64,000 bases of DNA from Chitinophaga eiseniae (GCF_900167135.1 NZ_FUWZ01000007.1:1-64000); one strand, 5' to 3'; positions 26,317 to 34,278 are shown, counted from the stretch's first letter. Notes: a model not told the origin generated them from the letters alone. A program made the numbers and translations.

Positions 26317-27120
26317 ATGAACAGTTTAAAAGACAAAGTAGCCGTTATATTTGCGGCATCGGGAGAGATAGCAGGGGCGGTGGCCCGGGCTTTTGCGCAA
26401 CACGGGGCTAAAGTATATGTGACGGCCCGGGACCTTGAGGCAGCCATCGCGCTGGCCGATGAAATGGTGTTCGACGGCGGGAAGGCCGAAGCGGGTAAAG
26501 TGGATGCGTTAAACGAAGCGGAGATCGACGCCTTTTTACAGCAGGTGGTAGCTGATAACGGGAGGCTGGATATGGTCTTTAACGGCATCGGGAGCTACTA
26601 TAAAGATGCTGGTAGCGGTACGCCCACTACCGTAGCCACTTTCGGGCAATTCATGAACCCTTTGCAACGGATCTGCGGATCACAGTTCCTGACTTCCAGG
26701 GTGGCGGCAAAGTACATGATCGCCTCCGGCTCCGCCGGTACGCTGTTGCTGCTGAACGCCTCCATGGCGAGGACAAAAACGCCCAATATGGCTGGATTCG
26801 CCGCCGCCTGCGCTGCCATAGAAGGGCTGACCCGGGTCATGGCCGCCGAATTCGGGAAACATGGCATCAAAGCAATCTGTATCTGTTCCGGCGCCCTGAT
26901 GGAGACCCGGAAGATACAGGAGATGATCACCGATTTTTCGGCGCTTGGCGGCATTCCCCGAGAAGAGATGGCCCTGAACTACACCCGGTTCGATCTTCTG
27001 TCATCCGGTCCCACCCTGAAACAGCTGGGGGAAACAGCCGCCTTCCTCGTTTCCGAAAATGGGGTGGTTTTCAACAGCCATATCGTCGATTTTGATTGTG
27101 GGAAAATAAATATATTATAG
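26317..27120 (+). CDS. Short-chain dehydrogenase-fold protein lacking the catalytic Tyr and Lys
   Basis: From the ATG at 26317 the protein has 267 residues (the frame is open upstream to 26218 without a plausible N-terminus). The fold is that of classical SDRs: LKDKVAVIFAASGEIAGAVA as a modified glycine-rich nucleotide loop, VTARDLEAA, VDALNEAE, and VFNGIGSYY in place of NNAG. Where active SDRs have YAASK-AAVEGLTR, this protein has FAAAC-AAIEGLTR: the catalytic Tyr is Phe and the Lys is Cys. The Ser region is LNASMAR. It therefore probably does not act as a normal oxidoreductase. It is followed after 49 bases by a cysteine-rich ECF sigma gene. Confidence 0.85.
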   Translation: MNSLKDKVAVIFAASGEIAGAVARAFAQHGAKVYVTARDLEAAIALADEMVFDGGKAEAGKVDALNEAEIDAFLQQVVADNGRLDMVFNGIGSYYKDAGSGTPTTVATFGQFMNPLQRICGSQFLTSRVAAKYMIASGSAGTLLLLNASMARTKTPNMAGFAAACAAIEGLTRVMAAEFGKHGIKAICICSGALMETRKIQEMITDFSALGGIPREEMALNYTRFDLLSSGPTLKQLGETAAFLVSENGVVFNSHIVDFDCGKINIL

Positions 27121-27169
27121 AAATTTACCAGGTTACAGGCTGCCTGTAACCTGTCTTAAACCAAATATA

Positions 27170-28021
27170 ATGGAACAAGAAGCCATACTCGGGAAAGCCC
27201 TGGCAGGGGATATCAACTCCTTTCAGCAGTTGTTTGCCGCATTTCAAAACCAGCTGAAATCATATCTCTACCGGTTGGTAACGGACCGCAACGATGTGGA
27301 CGACCTCACGCATGATACGTTCATCAGGGCGTTTGATAAAATAGCCACCTTCAACCGGCAGTCCTCCCTGAAAACATGGGTTTTTAAAATAGCCACCAAC
27401 CTCGCTTATGATCACCTGAAAAAGTTAAGGCGATGGCCGGCCGACGCGCAGGACCAGGGGGCCGCGCTGGCCATCGGTTCTTCGGAGATCGCCGAATCGT
27501 TCCGGATCGTGCACAGCACCTTCAATGCCGGGGCCTACGAGATGAAGGAACATATCGATTTCTGTTTTACCTGCATCTCCAAAACCTTGCCTATAGAACA
27601 TCAGGTGGCATTGATCCTGAAAGACATCTACGATTTCCCCGTGAAGGAAATATGCCTCATCCTTGATAAAACCGAAGGTGTGGTGAAACATCTGCTGAAT
27701 GGCTCAAGAGAAACGATGACGGAGGTTTTTGATAACAGGTGCGCCCTCGTCAACAAAAACGGCGTCTGCGATCAGTGCAGTCAGCTGAATGGCATCTTCA
27801 ACCCTAAACAGGACCAGCAGGAAGAACGGATGAAACTGGACCTGGTAAAAGGTTCGAAGAAGTTCAACCGGTCGGAGCTGTACGATTTGCGGACCGTATT
27901 GGTAAAGGCGATCGACCCGCTGCACTCTTCCGGTTCCGATCTGCAGGATATCATCATGAGATGCACCAGGACCGCCATCGGCGACGTCGGCGATTTTTTT
28001 GAGAAACCAGGAACGAATTAA
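27170..28021 (+). CDS. ECF-like sigma factor with cysteine-rich C-terminal extension
   Basis: A 283-residue sigma-70 family protein, longer than usual ECF factors. Region 2 is clear (LFAAFQNQLKSYLYRLV, DVDDLTHDTFIRAFDKI, LKTWVFKIATNLAYDHLKK). Region 4 reads LPIEHQVALILKDIYDFPVKEICLILDKTEGVVKHLLN. Distinctive cysteines are Cys132/Cys135 (FCFTC) before region 4 and Cys191, Cys200, Cys203 (NGVCDQC) after it. Two CxxC units suggest metal binding or redox control. No anti-sigma gene lies nearby. It sits between the SDR-fold gene and a DUF3237 gene and may control them. Confidence 0.88.
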   Translation: MEQEAILGKALAGDINSFQQLFAAFQNQLKSYLYRLVTDRNDVDDLTHDTFIRAFDKIATFNRQSSLKTWVFKIATNLAYDHLKKLRRWPADAQDQGAALAIGSSEIAESFRIVHSTFNAGAYEMKEHIDFCFTCISKTLPIEHQVALILKDIYDFPVKEICLILDKTEGVVKHLLNGSRETMTEVFDNRCALVNKNGVCDQCSQLNGIFNPKQDQQEERMKLDLVKGSKKFNRSELYDLRTVLVKAIDPLHSSGSDLQDIIMRCTRTAIGDVGDFFEKPGTN

Positions 28022-28050
28022 CTGACCCCATTCAATAAACACTGATCACC

Positions 28051-28578
28051 ATGAGAAACATTTTCTTTTTTATCCTACTTTTTTTCACTTGTCTTTGCAG
28101 ACAAACCTCGGCGCAGACGCTCCGGTCGGCCTTTTTATTTGATCTGGAAATCAGCCTCGATCCACCCCAGGCAGTTGGCCCCGCATTGAACGGAACCCGG
28201 CTGATCTTCCCGTTTAAAGACGGTAAGGTAACAGGAGAGGCCATCCATGGAAAAGTACTGAACTGTAGCGGAGAGTGGGGACTTGCACTGGATTCCGCCA
28301 CCTTTAAGATGGACAGCCGGGCCACCATTAAAACAGCCGATGGCGCACTTATTTATATGGCGTATTCCGGTTATAACCATGCCAGCGGAAAAAGTGCCGC
28401 TTTGCTGCAGCAGGGCAGAGGCCACGAACTTTCGCCGGATGATTACTACTTCCGGTCAATACCCGTGTTTGAGACCAGCAGCCCAAAGTATGCATGGCTA
28501 AACCATACAGTCGCCGTTGGCGTGGGCCGCTTTTCGGCGCCCGGTAAAATCATCTACCGGATTTATGCGGTGAAGTGA
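28051..28578 (+). CDS. Secreted DUF3237-domain protein
   Basis: A 175-residue protein with a signal peptide ending near QTSAQ. The remainder matches the DUF3237 beta-barrel pattern: LFDLEISLDPPQAVGP, TRLIFPFKDGKVTGEAIHGKVL, DWXXXXXXG-like GEWGLALDSATFKMDSRATIK, YFRSIPVFETSSPKYAWLN and the closing VGVGRF. The biochemical role of DUF3237 is unknown. It follows the cysteine-rich sigma gene by 29 bases and is probably the last gene of that three-gene unit. Confidence 0.82.
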   Translation: MRNIFFFILLFFTCLCRQTSAQTLRSAFLFDLEISLDPPQAVGPALNGTRLIFPFKDGKVTGEAIHGKVLNCSGEWGLALDSATFKMDSRATIKTADGALIYMAYSGYNHASGKSAALLQQGRGHELSPDDYYFRSIPVFETSSPKYAWLNHTVAVGVGRFSAPGKIIYRIYAVK

Positions 28579-28654
28579 CGGAAGATTTACTCATCAGTCC
28601 CTTTATTCTAAATTATTGTCCGCTCTAATTCCTGTACTTTTACCCGATAGCCAA

Positions 28655-28662
28655 TACCTTTG
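28655..28662 (+). promoter_or_regulatory. -7 promoter element of the SCO gene
   Basis: TACCTTTG matches TAnnTTTG exactly, 55 bases before the SCO start codon. No TTG lies at the -33 distance. Confidence 0.5.
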
Positions 28663-28717
28663 CACCATCAAAGAGGCCGTAGTGTCGTGATTGTTGTATT
28701 AAAAAACAGGTTATCGT

Positions 28718-29362
28718 ATGAGAGTTGTTATGTTAATGCTGGCAGGCATACTGTTGTTGGGGGCCTGCCGGCAGCCGGCGAAGCGGCTGCCTTACCTGGG
28801 GACGCCGGTGGTGACGGAACATTTCCGGGATGGTAAGACGGTGTATGACTCGGCTTACCCGGTAGTGCCTGATTTTTCACTGACCGATCAGGACAGCATG
28901 ACCGTCACACCGCAGACATTCCAGGGTAAAATATATATAGCGGACTTCATTTTCCTGTCATGCCCTACCATCTGCCCTAAAATGAATGCCAATATGCAGC
29001 AGGTATATCAGCACTTTAAGGCGGAAGACAGGGTCAATTTTCTGTCGCACACCATAGACCCAAAGCATGACACCATCCCGCGGCTGAAAGCCTTTGCCAA
29101 CAGCCTGCAGATAACGGACCGGAAATGGCGGTTCGTAACGGGTGACCAGGATTCCATCTTCAGGCTGGCAGAGAAGGGGTACTATGTATCAGCTGTTAAA
29201 GACAGTACCGACCCGGTCAATTATATCCATAGCGGCGGCATGCTGCTGATTGATGCGCAACGGCATATCCGGGGCATCTATGACGGCACCAACAAAGAAG
29301 CGATGCAGGTGCTCATCAATGACGTTCAAACCCTCCTGAAGGAAGATTCCGGAAAAATTTGA
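28718..29362 (+). CDS. SCO1/SenC-family copper chaperone lipoprotein
   Basis: The 214-residue lipoprotein has lipobox LLLGAC (Cys17). Its thioredoxin fold carries the copper ligands of SCO proteins: Cys82 and Cys86 in SCPTICPKM and His171 in NYIHSGGMLLID. FSLTDQD and LSHTIDPKHDTIP are typical family segments. SCO proteins deliver copper to the CuA site of cytochrome oxidase or act as thiol reductases. The gene leads a block of respiratory genes and overlaps the next small gene by 4 bases (TTGA). Confidence 0.93.
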   Translation: MRVVMLMLAGILLLGACRQPAKRLPYLGTPVVTEHFRDGKTVYDSAYPVVPDFSLTDQDSMTVTPQTFQGKIYIADFIFLSCPTICPKMNANMQQVYQHFKAEDRVNFLSHTIDPKHDTIPRLKAFANSLQITDRKWRFVTGDQDSIFRLAEKGYYVSAVKDSTDPVNYIHSGGMLLIDAQRHIRGIYDGTNKEAMQVLINDVQTLLKEDSGKI

Positions 29363-29724
29363 AGCACTTTGTATCCATATGGCTCCTGGCTATCATACTT
29401 GTCCAAAGTACGGGCAACTGCTGGATCATTGCGGCATTTTATCTCAACAGGAACCGTATTGCCAATACGGTATGCGTCAACCGCTTTGAACAGATACCGG
29501 TATGCCGGGGAATCTGTTATCTTCAGCAGAAATTGGAAGAAAATGAACATCAGCAGGACCGGACGCCTGAACTGAAACACAAAGAAGTGCTGCTGTTTTT
29601 TGAACCGATTACTACGGCGATCATCTCCATACCGCCGGAAATAAAACGATCATCCGGCATTTATATATCCCCCTATTTCCCCACTTCCCACCAGCCCCCG
29701 GTTTTTAAACCTCCCGTCTGTTAG
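29359..29724 (+). CDS. Small cysteine-motif membrane protein next to SCO
   Basis: A 121-residue protein starting at TTG 29359, which overlaps the SCO stop. It has one N-terminal membrane segment (FVSIWLLAIILVQSTGNCWIIAAFYL) and the motif CVNRFEQIPVCRGICYLQQKL with three cysteines. A similar C-x-N-(K/R)-x(n)-C-x-G-x-C-(Y/H)-L pattern occurs in small Bacteroidota proteins associated with copper or oxidase genes. The C-terminal part is proline-rich and ends with Cys. Copper handling with the adjacent SCO protein is a reasonable inference; no enzymatic motif is visible. Confidence 0.7.
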   Translation: MKHFVSIWLLAIILVQSTGNCWIIAAFYLNRNRIANTVCVNRFEQIPVCRGICYLQQKLEENEHQQDRTPELKHKEVLLFFEPITTAIISIPPEIKRSSGIYISPYFPTSHQPPVFKPPVC

Positions 29725-29765
29725 CATTATTACTAACAGTTCATTTAACGTTACCAATCTTTTAT

Positions 29766-30635
29766 ATGCTTATGAAAACAGAAGAAATAGCTGTTTTGTC
29801 GCTGAGCATGTTTCAGGGGGGTAGTGATGATTGCTGGGTGGGTGACCTGGAGCATGTACTGGAGAAATTTCCCGTACTGGAATTTCCCAACAGAAGGCGC
29901 TTTTATGTATTAATGATCATAGAAAGGGCGCAGGGTACGGCTATCGTTGATGGCCATACCTTACGGCTGGACCACCCAAAGATTATCTGTATCCATCCCG
30001 GAAGTATATTCAGCCTGGAAATAAACCGGAAGGCGGCAGGCACTCTGCTGTGCTTTACGGAAGACTTTTTCTCTATCCGGTATAACAACAACGCATTGTC
30101 CAATTTCACGTTCCTGGAAAGGGAATATGGGAGCCATGTACGGCTGACAGAAGAAAAAGCATTGGAATGGGAACAGCTGGCCACTTTTATGAAAAGAGAA
30201 TACAACGGTCAACAGAAAGGCGCTGACAGCGTGCTCAGGTCTTTTCTGAATGTCATGTTGTGTAAGCTGGACCGGGAGTTTTCCCATATAGTTCCGCTGA
30301 TGAAAAAAAACACCTATGAGGAGAAGATCAAACAGTTCAGGTCTTTGCTGGATGAGCATTTTGTGGCACATAAAGCACCCTCGTTCTATGCCTCCAGGCT
30401 AAATATTACGACCAACTATCTGAACAAGCTATGCGGAAAGTATCATGGCGTGTCCACCGGTGAACTGATCAGAAAGAGGATCACCATCGAAGCGCAAAGG
30501 CTGCTGCACTATACCGTGCTGCCCATTGCGGACATCGCCAAGCAGCTGGAGTTTGAAAGCGTGTCTTACTTTATCACTTTTTTTAAAAGGAACGTGGGTA
30601 CGACACCGGAAAATTTTCGGAAAAATCATCAATAA
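29766..30635 (+). CDS. AraC-family transcriptional regulator
   Basis: A 289-residue regulator with an N-terminal cupin-like sensor (RFYVLMIIERAQGTAIVDGHTL, CIHPGSIFSLEINRKAAG) and a C-terminal AraC DNA-binding domain (APSFYASRLNITTNYLNKLC, then LPIADIAKQLEFESVSYFITFFKRNVGTTPENFR). A second ATG lies two codons downstream. It follows the SCO/Cys-motif pair by 41 bases and is followed after only 7 bases by a 36-codon ORF, then two more small ORFs. It probably controls this respiratory block. Confidence 0.92.
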   Translation: MLMKTEEIAVLSLSMFQGGSDDCWVGDLEHVLEKFPVLEFPNRRRFYVLMIIERAQGTAIVDGHTLRLDHPKIICIHPGSIFSLEINRKAAGTLLCFTEDFFSIRYNNNALSNFTFLEREYGSHVRLTEEKALEWEQLATFMKREYNGQQKGADSVLRSFLNVMLCKLDREFSHIVPLMKKNTYEEKIKQFRSLLDEHFVAHKAPSFYASRLNITTNYLNKLCGKYHGVSTGELIRKRITIEAQRLLHYTVLPIADIAKQLEFESVSYFITFFKRNVGTTPENFRKNHQ

Positions 30636-30642
30636 AAACAGG

Positions 30643-30753
30643 ATGGATAAACATTCAACAGAAGAAAAAATAGCGATCAGGGTGGAGGTACGTGTTCGTA
30701 AAGACATTAAAATTATACCGCGCCCCAAAGTGGTAAAAATGAATCTTAACTAA
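30643..30753 (+). CDS. Very small basic protein (36 aa)
   Basis: ATG 30643 to TAA 30753 encodes a soluble, lysine/arginine- and valine-rich peptide (MDKHSTEEKIAIRVEVRVRK at the start). It begins 7 bases after the AraC stop and is followed by two small membrane ORFs at gaps of 11 and 14 bases, a spacing typical of a real operon. No family was recognised. Confidence 0.5.
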   Translation: MDKHSTEEKIAIRVEVRVRKDIKIIPRPKVVKMNLN

Positions 30754-30764
30754 AAAAACATTAT

Positions 30765-30917
30765 ATGCTGAGAGATACCATAGAAGTACTGAAAGAAAAC
30801 GAACGGAAGTTCAATCGCAGCAGAAGAATGCTGAAAGCCGTATTGTTACTGCTGTTATCGCTGATCGTGCTGTTACAGTTTAACCACATTGTGGCATTGC
30901 TTAAAAACATCTTTTAA
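30765..30917 (+). CDS. Small single-helix membrane protein (50 aa)
   Basis: A 50-residue ORF. A charged N-terminal half (LRDTIEVLKENERKFNRSRR) precedes one strong membrane helix (about residues 22-48, MLKAVLLLLLSLIVLLQF). It is spaced 11 bases from the previous small ORF. The topology with a basic stretch before the helix suggests N-in orientation. The function is unknown; small single-helix proteins in respiratory loci are sometimes oxidase subunits or assembly factors. Confidence 0.55.
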   Translation: MLRDTIEVLKENERKFNRSRRMLKAVLLLLLSLIVLLQFNHIVALLKNIF

Positions 30918-30931
30918 ACGTTTTTTATTTC

Positions 30932-31066
30932 ATGAAACTAACAGATTTTATAGCAAGATATGTGGATCCTGAGAACAGGAATGTGATCGATGCGGTCATA
31001 TGGGCCAACAGGATAGCGCTGGTAGTGCTGTTTTGCTGCCTGGTACTGCTGTTGGTCCGTATATAG
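30932..31066 (+). CDS. Small single-helix membrane protein (44 aa)
   Basis: A 44-residue ORF. The N-terminal part is amphipathic (MKLTDFIARYVDPENRNVID), followed by one C-terminal membrane helix containing two adjacent cysteines (IALVVLFCCLVLLLV). It is 14 bases after the 50-aa ORF. It is the last of three small ORFs before a hairpin at 31157-31191 and a new promoter. Confidence 0.55.
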   Translation: MKLTDFIARYVDPENRNVIDAVIWANRIALVVLFCCLVLLLVRI

Positions 31067-31156
31067 TTCCACTGGCAGTGACGGAATTTTATATAGTTGT
31101 CACTAAAATCAGTATTGCCACGAATTCTTTTCTAAGTATTTATTTACTAAATCAGC

Positions 31157-31193
31157 AAAAGCCGGCTTGTTTTCTGAAACTTCCGGCTTTTCT
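31157..31193 (+). terminator. Terminator after the AraC/small-protein unit
   Basis: A 9-bp stem AAAAGCCGG (31157-31165 with 31183-31191) with a 17-base loop, followed by a T-rich stretch (TTTTCTGTTTCTT). It separates the small ORFs from the cytochrome genes. Confidence 0.65.
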
Positions 31194-31221
31194 GTTTCTT
31201 CACTTTTATCCGCCACCAGTC

Positions 31222-31229
31222 TAACTTTG
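31222..31229 (+). promoter_or_regulatory. -7 promoter element of the cytochrome operon
   Basis: TAACTTTG matches TAnnTTTG, 23 bases before the ATG at 31253 and just after the terminator hairpin. The -33 position lacks TTG. Confidence 0.55.
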
Positions 31230-31252
31230 CGGCATACTAAAAGTATTGTTGC

Positions 31253-32710
31253 ATGGACTTTCCAATGTTTCATCTCGACTGGCTGAACGACCGGTTTCTG
31301 ATAGCGGTGATCGCTATCGTGCACGTATTCATTAATCATGGGTTGGCTGTTGGCTTTATCCCCTATATCGCCTGGCTGGAGCAAAAAGGGGTGAGGATGG
31401 CCGGTGCTGCAGACATCACTGATCCGGAATGGGACCACCTCATATACCGGAAAATGAAGGTTGCCTTTATTATTACGACTACGCTGGGCGCCATGACAGG
31501 CGTCGGGATCTGGTTTTCCGCCGGCTTAATCAGTCCTTCTTCCATCGGCAGTCTTATCCGCGTGTTTTATTTTGCCTGGTTCGTGGAGTGGCTGACATTC
31601 GTGACAGAAGTAGTGCTGATCATGATTTATTTCCTGACATGGAAGCAAAGCAACCATTCCCTGAAAGCCAAAATAAGACATATCCGCTTCGGTTGGTTCC
31701 TGTCCATTTTCTCCTGGATCACCATGTGTATTATCGTTTCCATTCTTGGATTTATGATGGACCCCGGTAACTGGAACAACGATCATTCCCTGATCAGCGG
31801 CTTTACAAATCCTATTTATCTCCCGCAGTTGTTTTTCCGGACACCTACGGCGATGGTGCTGGGCGGCGTATTCGGGATGTTGCTGACAACGCTTTTTGCC
31901 AGCCGTAACTCCAAATGGCGGGAGACGGCCCTGAAGGACGGCGCGAGGTGGATGCTTTGCTGGGCGCCTGTTTCGCTGGCAGCGGCTATCATTTACTACA
32001 AGGCTATGCCCGAAGCGATGCGCGAAAACTTGAGCACGGCAGTAGGCACCATGGAATTCGCCCAATACTACGATTTGCTGCGTTACATCATCCCCGGCGC
32101 TGTATCCCTGGTAGTGGTCCTCGGTGTATGGACATGGCTGCGGCCCCGTTCTGTGCGCATGTGGATGGTGCTGGTGCCTTGTATCGCTGCCTTTGGTTTT
32201 CTGGGGATTTTTGAGCGGGTGCGGGAGTTTATCCGTAAGCCTTATGTAATCGGGGGGTACATGTATTCCAACCTGTTAAGGAAAGAAGATTATCCGTTGT
32301 ATAAACGGAACGGCCTGCTGACCTACGCCACCTACGCGACGGCCGGCAAGGTAACGCCGGAAAATAAGTTAAGCACAGGGCAGGATGTCTTTATGCTGTC
32401 CTGCAGCCGATGCCATACCACCAACGGTATCAATTCCATCGTGTATGTCTTTGAAAGGCTTTATGGTGTGGGTAAACCGCTGGACGAAAATTCTGTGGCA
32501 GCTTACATTCCCAACATGCACCAGGGGAGGACCTATATGCCGCCGTTTCCCGGAAATACGGAAGAACTTCATGCCCTGGCAGCCTACATCAAACATCTTC
32601 AGGTGACAGGAGAGTCGCTCGAAGGGGCCCAGTCAGCCGGGGTAATGGTCAACCCGGACAACAATATGCATAACACTCAACCTTTGGCCGATACGGCACA
32701 ATCGAAATAA
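31253..32710 (+). CDS. Cytochrome bd subunit I-like membrane protein fused to a cytochrome c domain
   Basis: A 485-residue protein with about nine membrane helices over residues 12-340. The helix with FLIAVIAIVHVFINHGLAVG and the pair of glutamates in FAWFVEWLTFVTEVVLIMI resemble the heme-binding helices of cytochrome bd subunit I (His19 and the Glu99/Glu107 pair in E. coli CydA). Residues about 365-465 form a cytochrome c domain with CSRCH at 384-388 and a possible axial Met in TYMPPF. The long quinol loop of CydA is not evident. This matches the heme c-containing branch of the bd superfamily better than a classic quinol oxidase. It is followed 13 bases later by a second membrane cytochrome. 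Confidence 0.82.
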   Translation: MDFPMFHLDWLNDRFLIAVIAIVHVFINHGLAVGFIPYIAWLEQKGVRMAGAADITDPEWDHLIYRKMKVAFIITTTLGAMTGVGIWFSAGLISPSSIGSLIRVFYFAWFVEWLTFVTEVVLIMIYFLTWKQSNHSLKAKIRHIRFGWFLSIFSWITMCIIVSILGFMMDPGNWNNDHSLISGFTNPIYLPQLFFRTPTAMVLGGVFGMLLTTLFASRNSKWRETALKDGARWMLCWAPVSLAAAIIYYKAMPEAMRENLSTAVGTMEFAQYYDLLRYIIPGAVSLVVVLGVWTWLRPRSVRMWMVLVPCIAAFGFLGIFERVREFIRKPYVIGGYMYSNLLRKEDYPLYKRNGLLTYATYATAGKVTPENKLSTGQDVFMLSCSRCHTTNGINSIVYVFERLYGVGKPLDENSVAAYIPNMHQGRTYMPPFPGNTEELHALAAYIKHLQVTGESLEGAQSAGVMVNPDNNMHNTQPLADTAQSK

Positions 32711-32723
32711 TAACCGCAATTCC

Positions 32724-34067
32724 ATGAATCATATGTTAACGTTACTGCAGTCGGTCACCCCTGTGCCGAGAGATATTCCATTACCGCTTCCATTGCCGGA
32801 ATGGTTGCTGGTAGTATTACTGGTCATTTCTTTCCTGGCCCATATTCTTTTTGTGAACCTGATGCTGGGAGGTTCCCTGCTCACCTTATGGGCACAGGTG
32901 AAAGGACTGAAAGACAAAGCCTACGATACGCTGGCTTATGAAATCGCTAAAACCATTACCGTCAATAAAAGCCTGGCGGTAGTGCTGGGTGTGGCCCCGT
33001 TGTTAAGCATTAATGTGCTCTATACCGTCTATTTTTATTCCGCCAATGCGCTGACAGGCCTGATGTGGATATCCATCATACCCCTGGTGACGGCGGCCTT
33101 TCTGCTGACGTACCTGCATAAATATGCCTGGCACAAACTGGAGGAACATAAAGGATTACATATTGCCATCCTCGGATTGGCCGTACTGATTTTCCTTTTT
33201 ATCCCGCTGATTTTTCTGACCAACATCAACCTGATGCTGTTCCCCGAAAAATGGGGCACGGTCAAAGGATTTGTCAGCGCGCTGGCGCTGCCCAACGTAT
33301 TCCCGCGGTACCTGCATTTCCTCTGCGCATCGCTGGCCATCACCGGTCTGTTCCTGTTCTGGTACTTCGGGAGACGCCGGTATGCTTTTGAAACGCGCTT
33401 TGAAACCATTTCCCTTTATCATATCCGCAAACGCATGTACAGCCTGACGCTGGGAGCCTCCTTGTTTCAGTTTGTGCTGGGGCCGCTGGTGTTGATTACC
33501 CTGCCTTCCAAAGGGATACAATGGAATCTTATCGTTGTCATCCTGAGCGGCGCCGCCGCTGCTTTACCGGCTATGTACTGGATGTGGCAGGGTATCTCCG
33601 GAAAGCCGGAAGATATCGGTAAGAATTTCGGCAAGGTGATCACAGCTATGAGCCTTACAGTGCTGCTGATGGCCAGCGGGCGGCATGTTTACAGGTCCAA
33701 CGCGCTGGCGCCCCATAAAAAACTAATGGCGGAAAAGACAAAGGCTTTTGAGAAGTTGTCTGCTGAAGCGAGGGCGCAGCCTGCACCGGAAGAAAATGCA
33801 ACGGCTGCAGCAAAGGATATACCCCATGCAGCCGGAAAGGCAGTATTTCAAACCAACTGCGCTTCCTGCCATAAAAAAGACGGACGCCTGGTAGGACCGC
33901 CGGTAACGGAAATGGTCAGCATCTATCACAACGATCTGCCCGGACTGGAAGCCTGGATACGTAAGCCGGGAAAGAAAAGAGAGGACTACCCGCAGATGCC
34001 GGGATTTCCGCAGCTCTCCGGGCAGGAGATGACCGCGTTAACCGGGTATATTTTATCAGTAAAATAA
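32724..34067 (+). CDS. Polytopic membrane protein with C-terminal cytochrome c domain
   Basis: A 447-residue protein with about eight membrane helices (residues 25-330), beginning WLLVVLLVISFLAHILFVNL. A linker rich in Ala, Glu and Pro follows, then a cytochrome c domain with CASCH at 379-383 and a candidate axial Met in YPQMPGFP. The helix containing HILFVNLMLGG is related in style to the first helix of its partner encoded just upstream. Together the two probably form the membrane core of one complex that moves electrons through two c hemes. No standard CydB sequence is recognisable. Confidence 0.78.
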   Translation: MNHMLTLLQSVTPVPRDIPLPLPLPEWLLVVLLVISFLAHILFVNLMLGGSLLTLWAQVKGLKDKAYDTLAYEIAKTITVNKSLAVVLGVAPLLSINVLYTVYFYSANALTGLMWISIIPLVTAAFLLTYLHKYAWHKLEEHKGLHIAILGLAVLIFLFIPLIFLTNINLMLFPEKWGTVKGFVSALALPNVFPRYLHFLCASLAITGLFLFWYFGRRRYAFETRFETISLYHIRKRMYSLTLGASLFQFVLGPLVLITLPSKGIQWNLIVVILSGAAAALPAMYWMWQGISGKPEDIGKNFGKVITAMSLTVLLMASGRHVYRSNALAPHKKLMAEKTKAFEKLSAEARAQPAPEENATAAAKDIPHAAGKAVFQTNCASCHKKDGRLVGPPVTEMVSIYHNDLPGLEAWIRKPGKKREDYPQMPGFPQLSGQEMTALTGYILSVK

Positions 34068-34073
34068 AGGAAG

Positions 34074-34223
34074 ATGCTAACTACCTGTTTTGTTATTGCT
34101 ATCGTAGGGCTGCTGTTCGGGATACTGCGGCAGCTGATATTAGTCTCCACTAACATTTTGTATTTATCGAAAGACGATGCGCTGGTAAATGCTGGTGACG
34201 AGACGGCGTGGCCGCCGTTTTAG
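34074..34223 (+). CDS. Small one-helix membrane protein (49 aa) in the cytochrome operon
   Basis: ATG 34074 to TAG 34223. The N-terminal 30 residues form one membrane helix (MLTTCFVIAIVGLLFGILRQ and onward), followed by an acidic tail ending GDETAWPPF. It starts 6 bases after the membrane cytochrome c gene and is followed by a strong terminator, so it is the last gene of the operon. Size and place recall CydX, the tiny third subunit of cytochrome bd, but no CydX sequence signature was recognised. Confidence 0.6.
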   Translation: MLTTCFVIAIVGLLFGILRQLILVSTNILYLSKDDALVNAGDETAWPPF

Positions 34224-34243
34224 CTTTGCGCACGAAGGATTTT

Positions 34244-34278
34244 AAAGGACAAACCGGATGCCTTCCGGTTTGTCCTTT
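34244..34278. terminator. Strong hairpin terminator after the cytochrome operon
   Basis: A near-perfect 15-bp stem (34244-34258 with 34264-34278, starting AAAGGACAAACC) with a 5-base loop and A/T flanks, so it can act in both directions. It lies 20 bases after the 49-aa ORF. A TAGCTTTG sequence at 34221-34228 directly precedes it, possibly a promoter giving a very short transcript, possibly chance. Confidence 0.88.
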
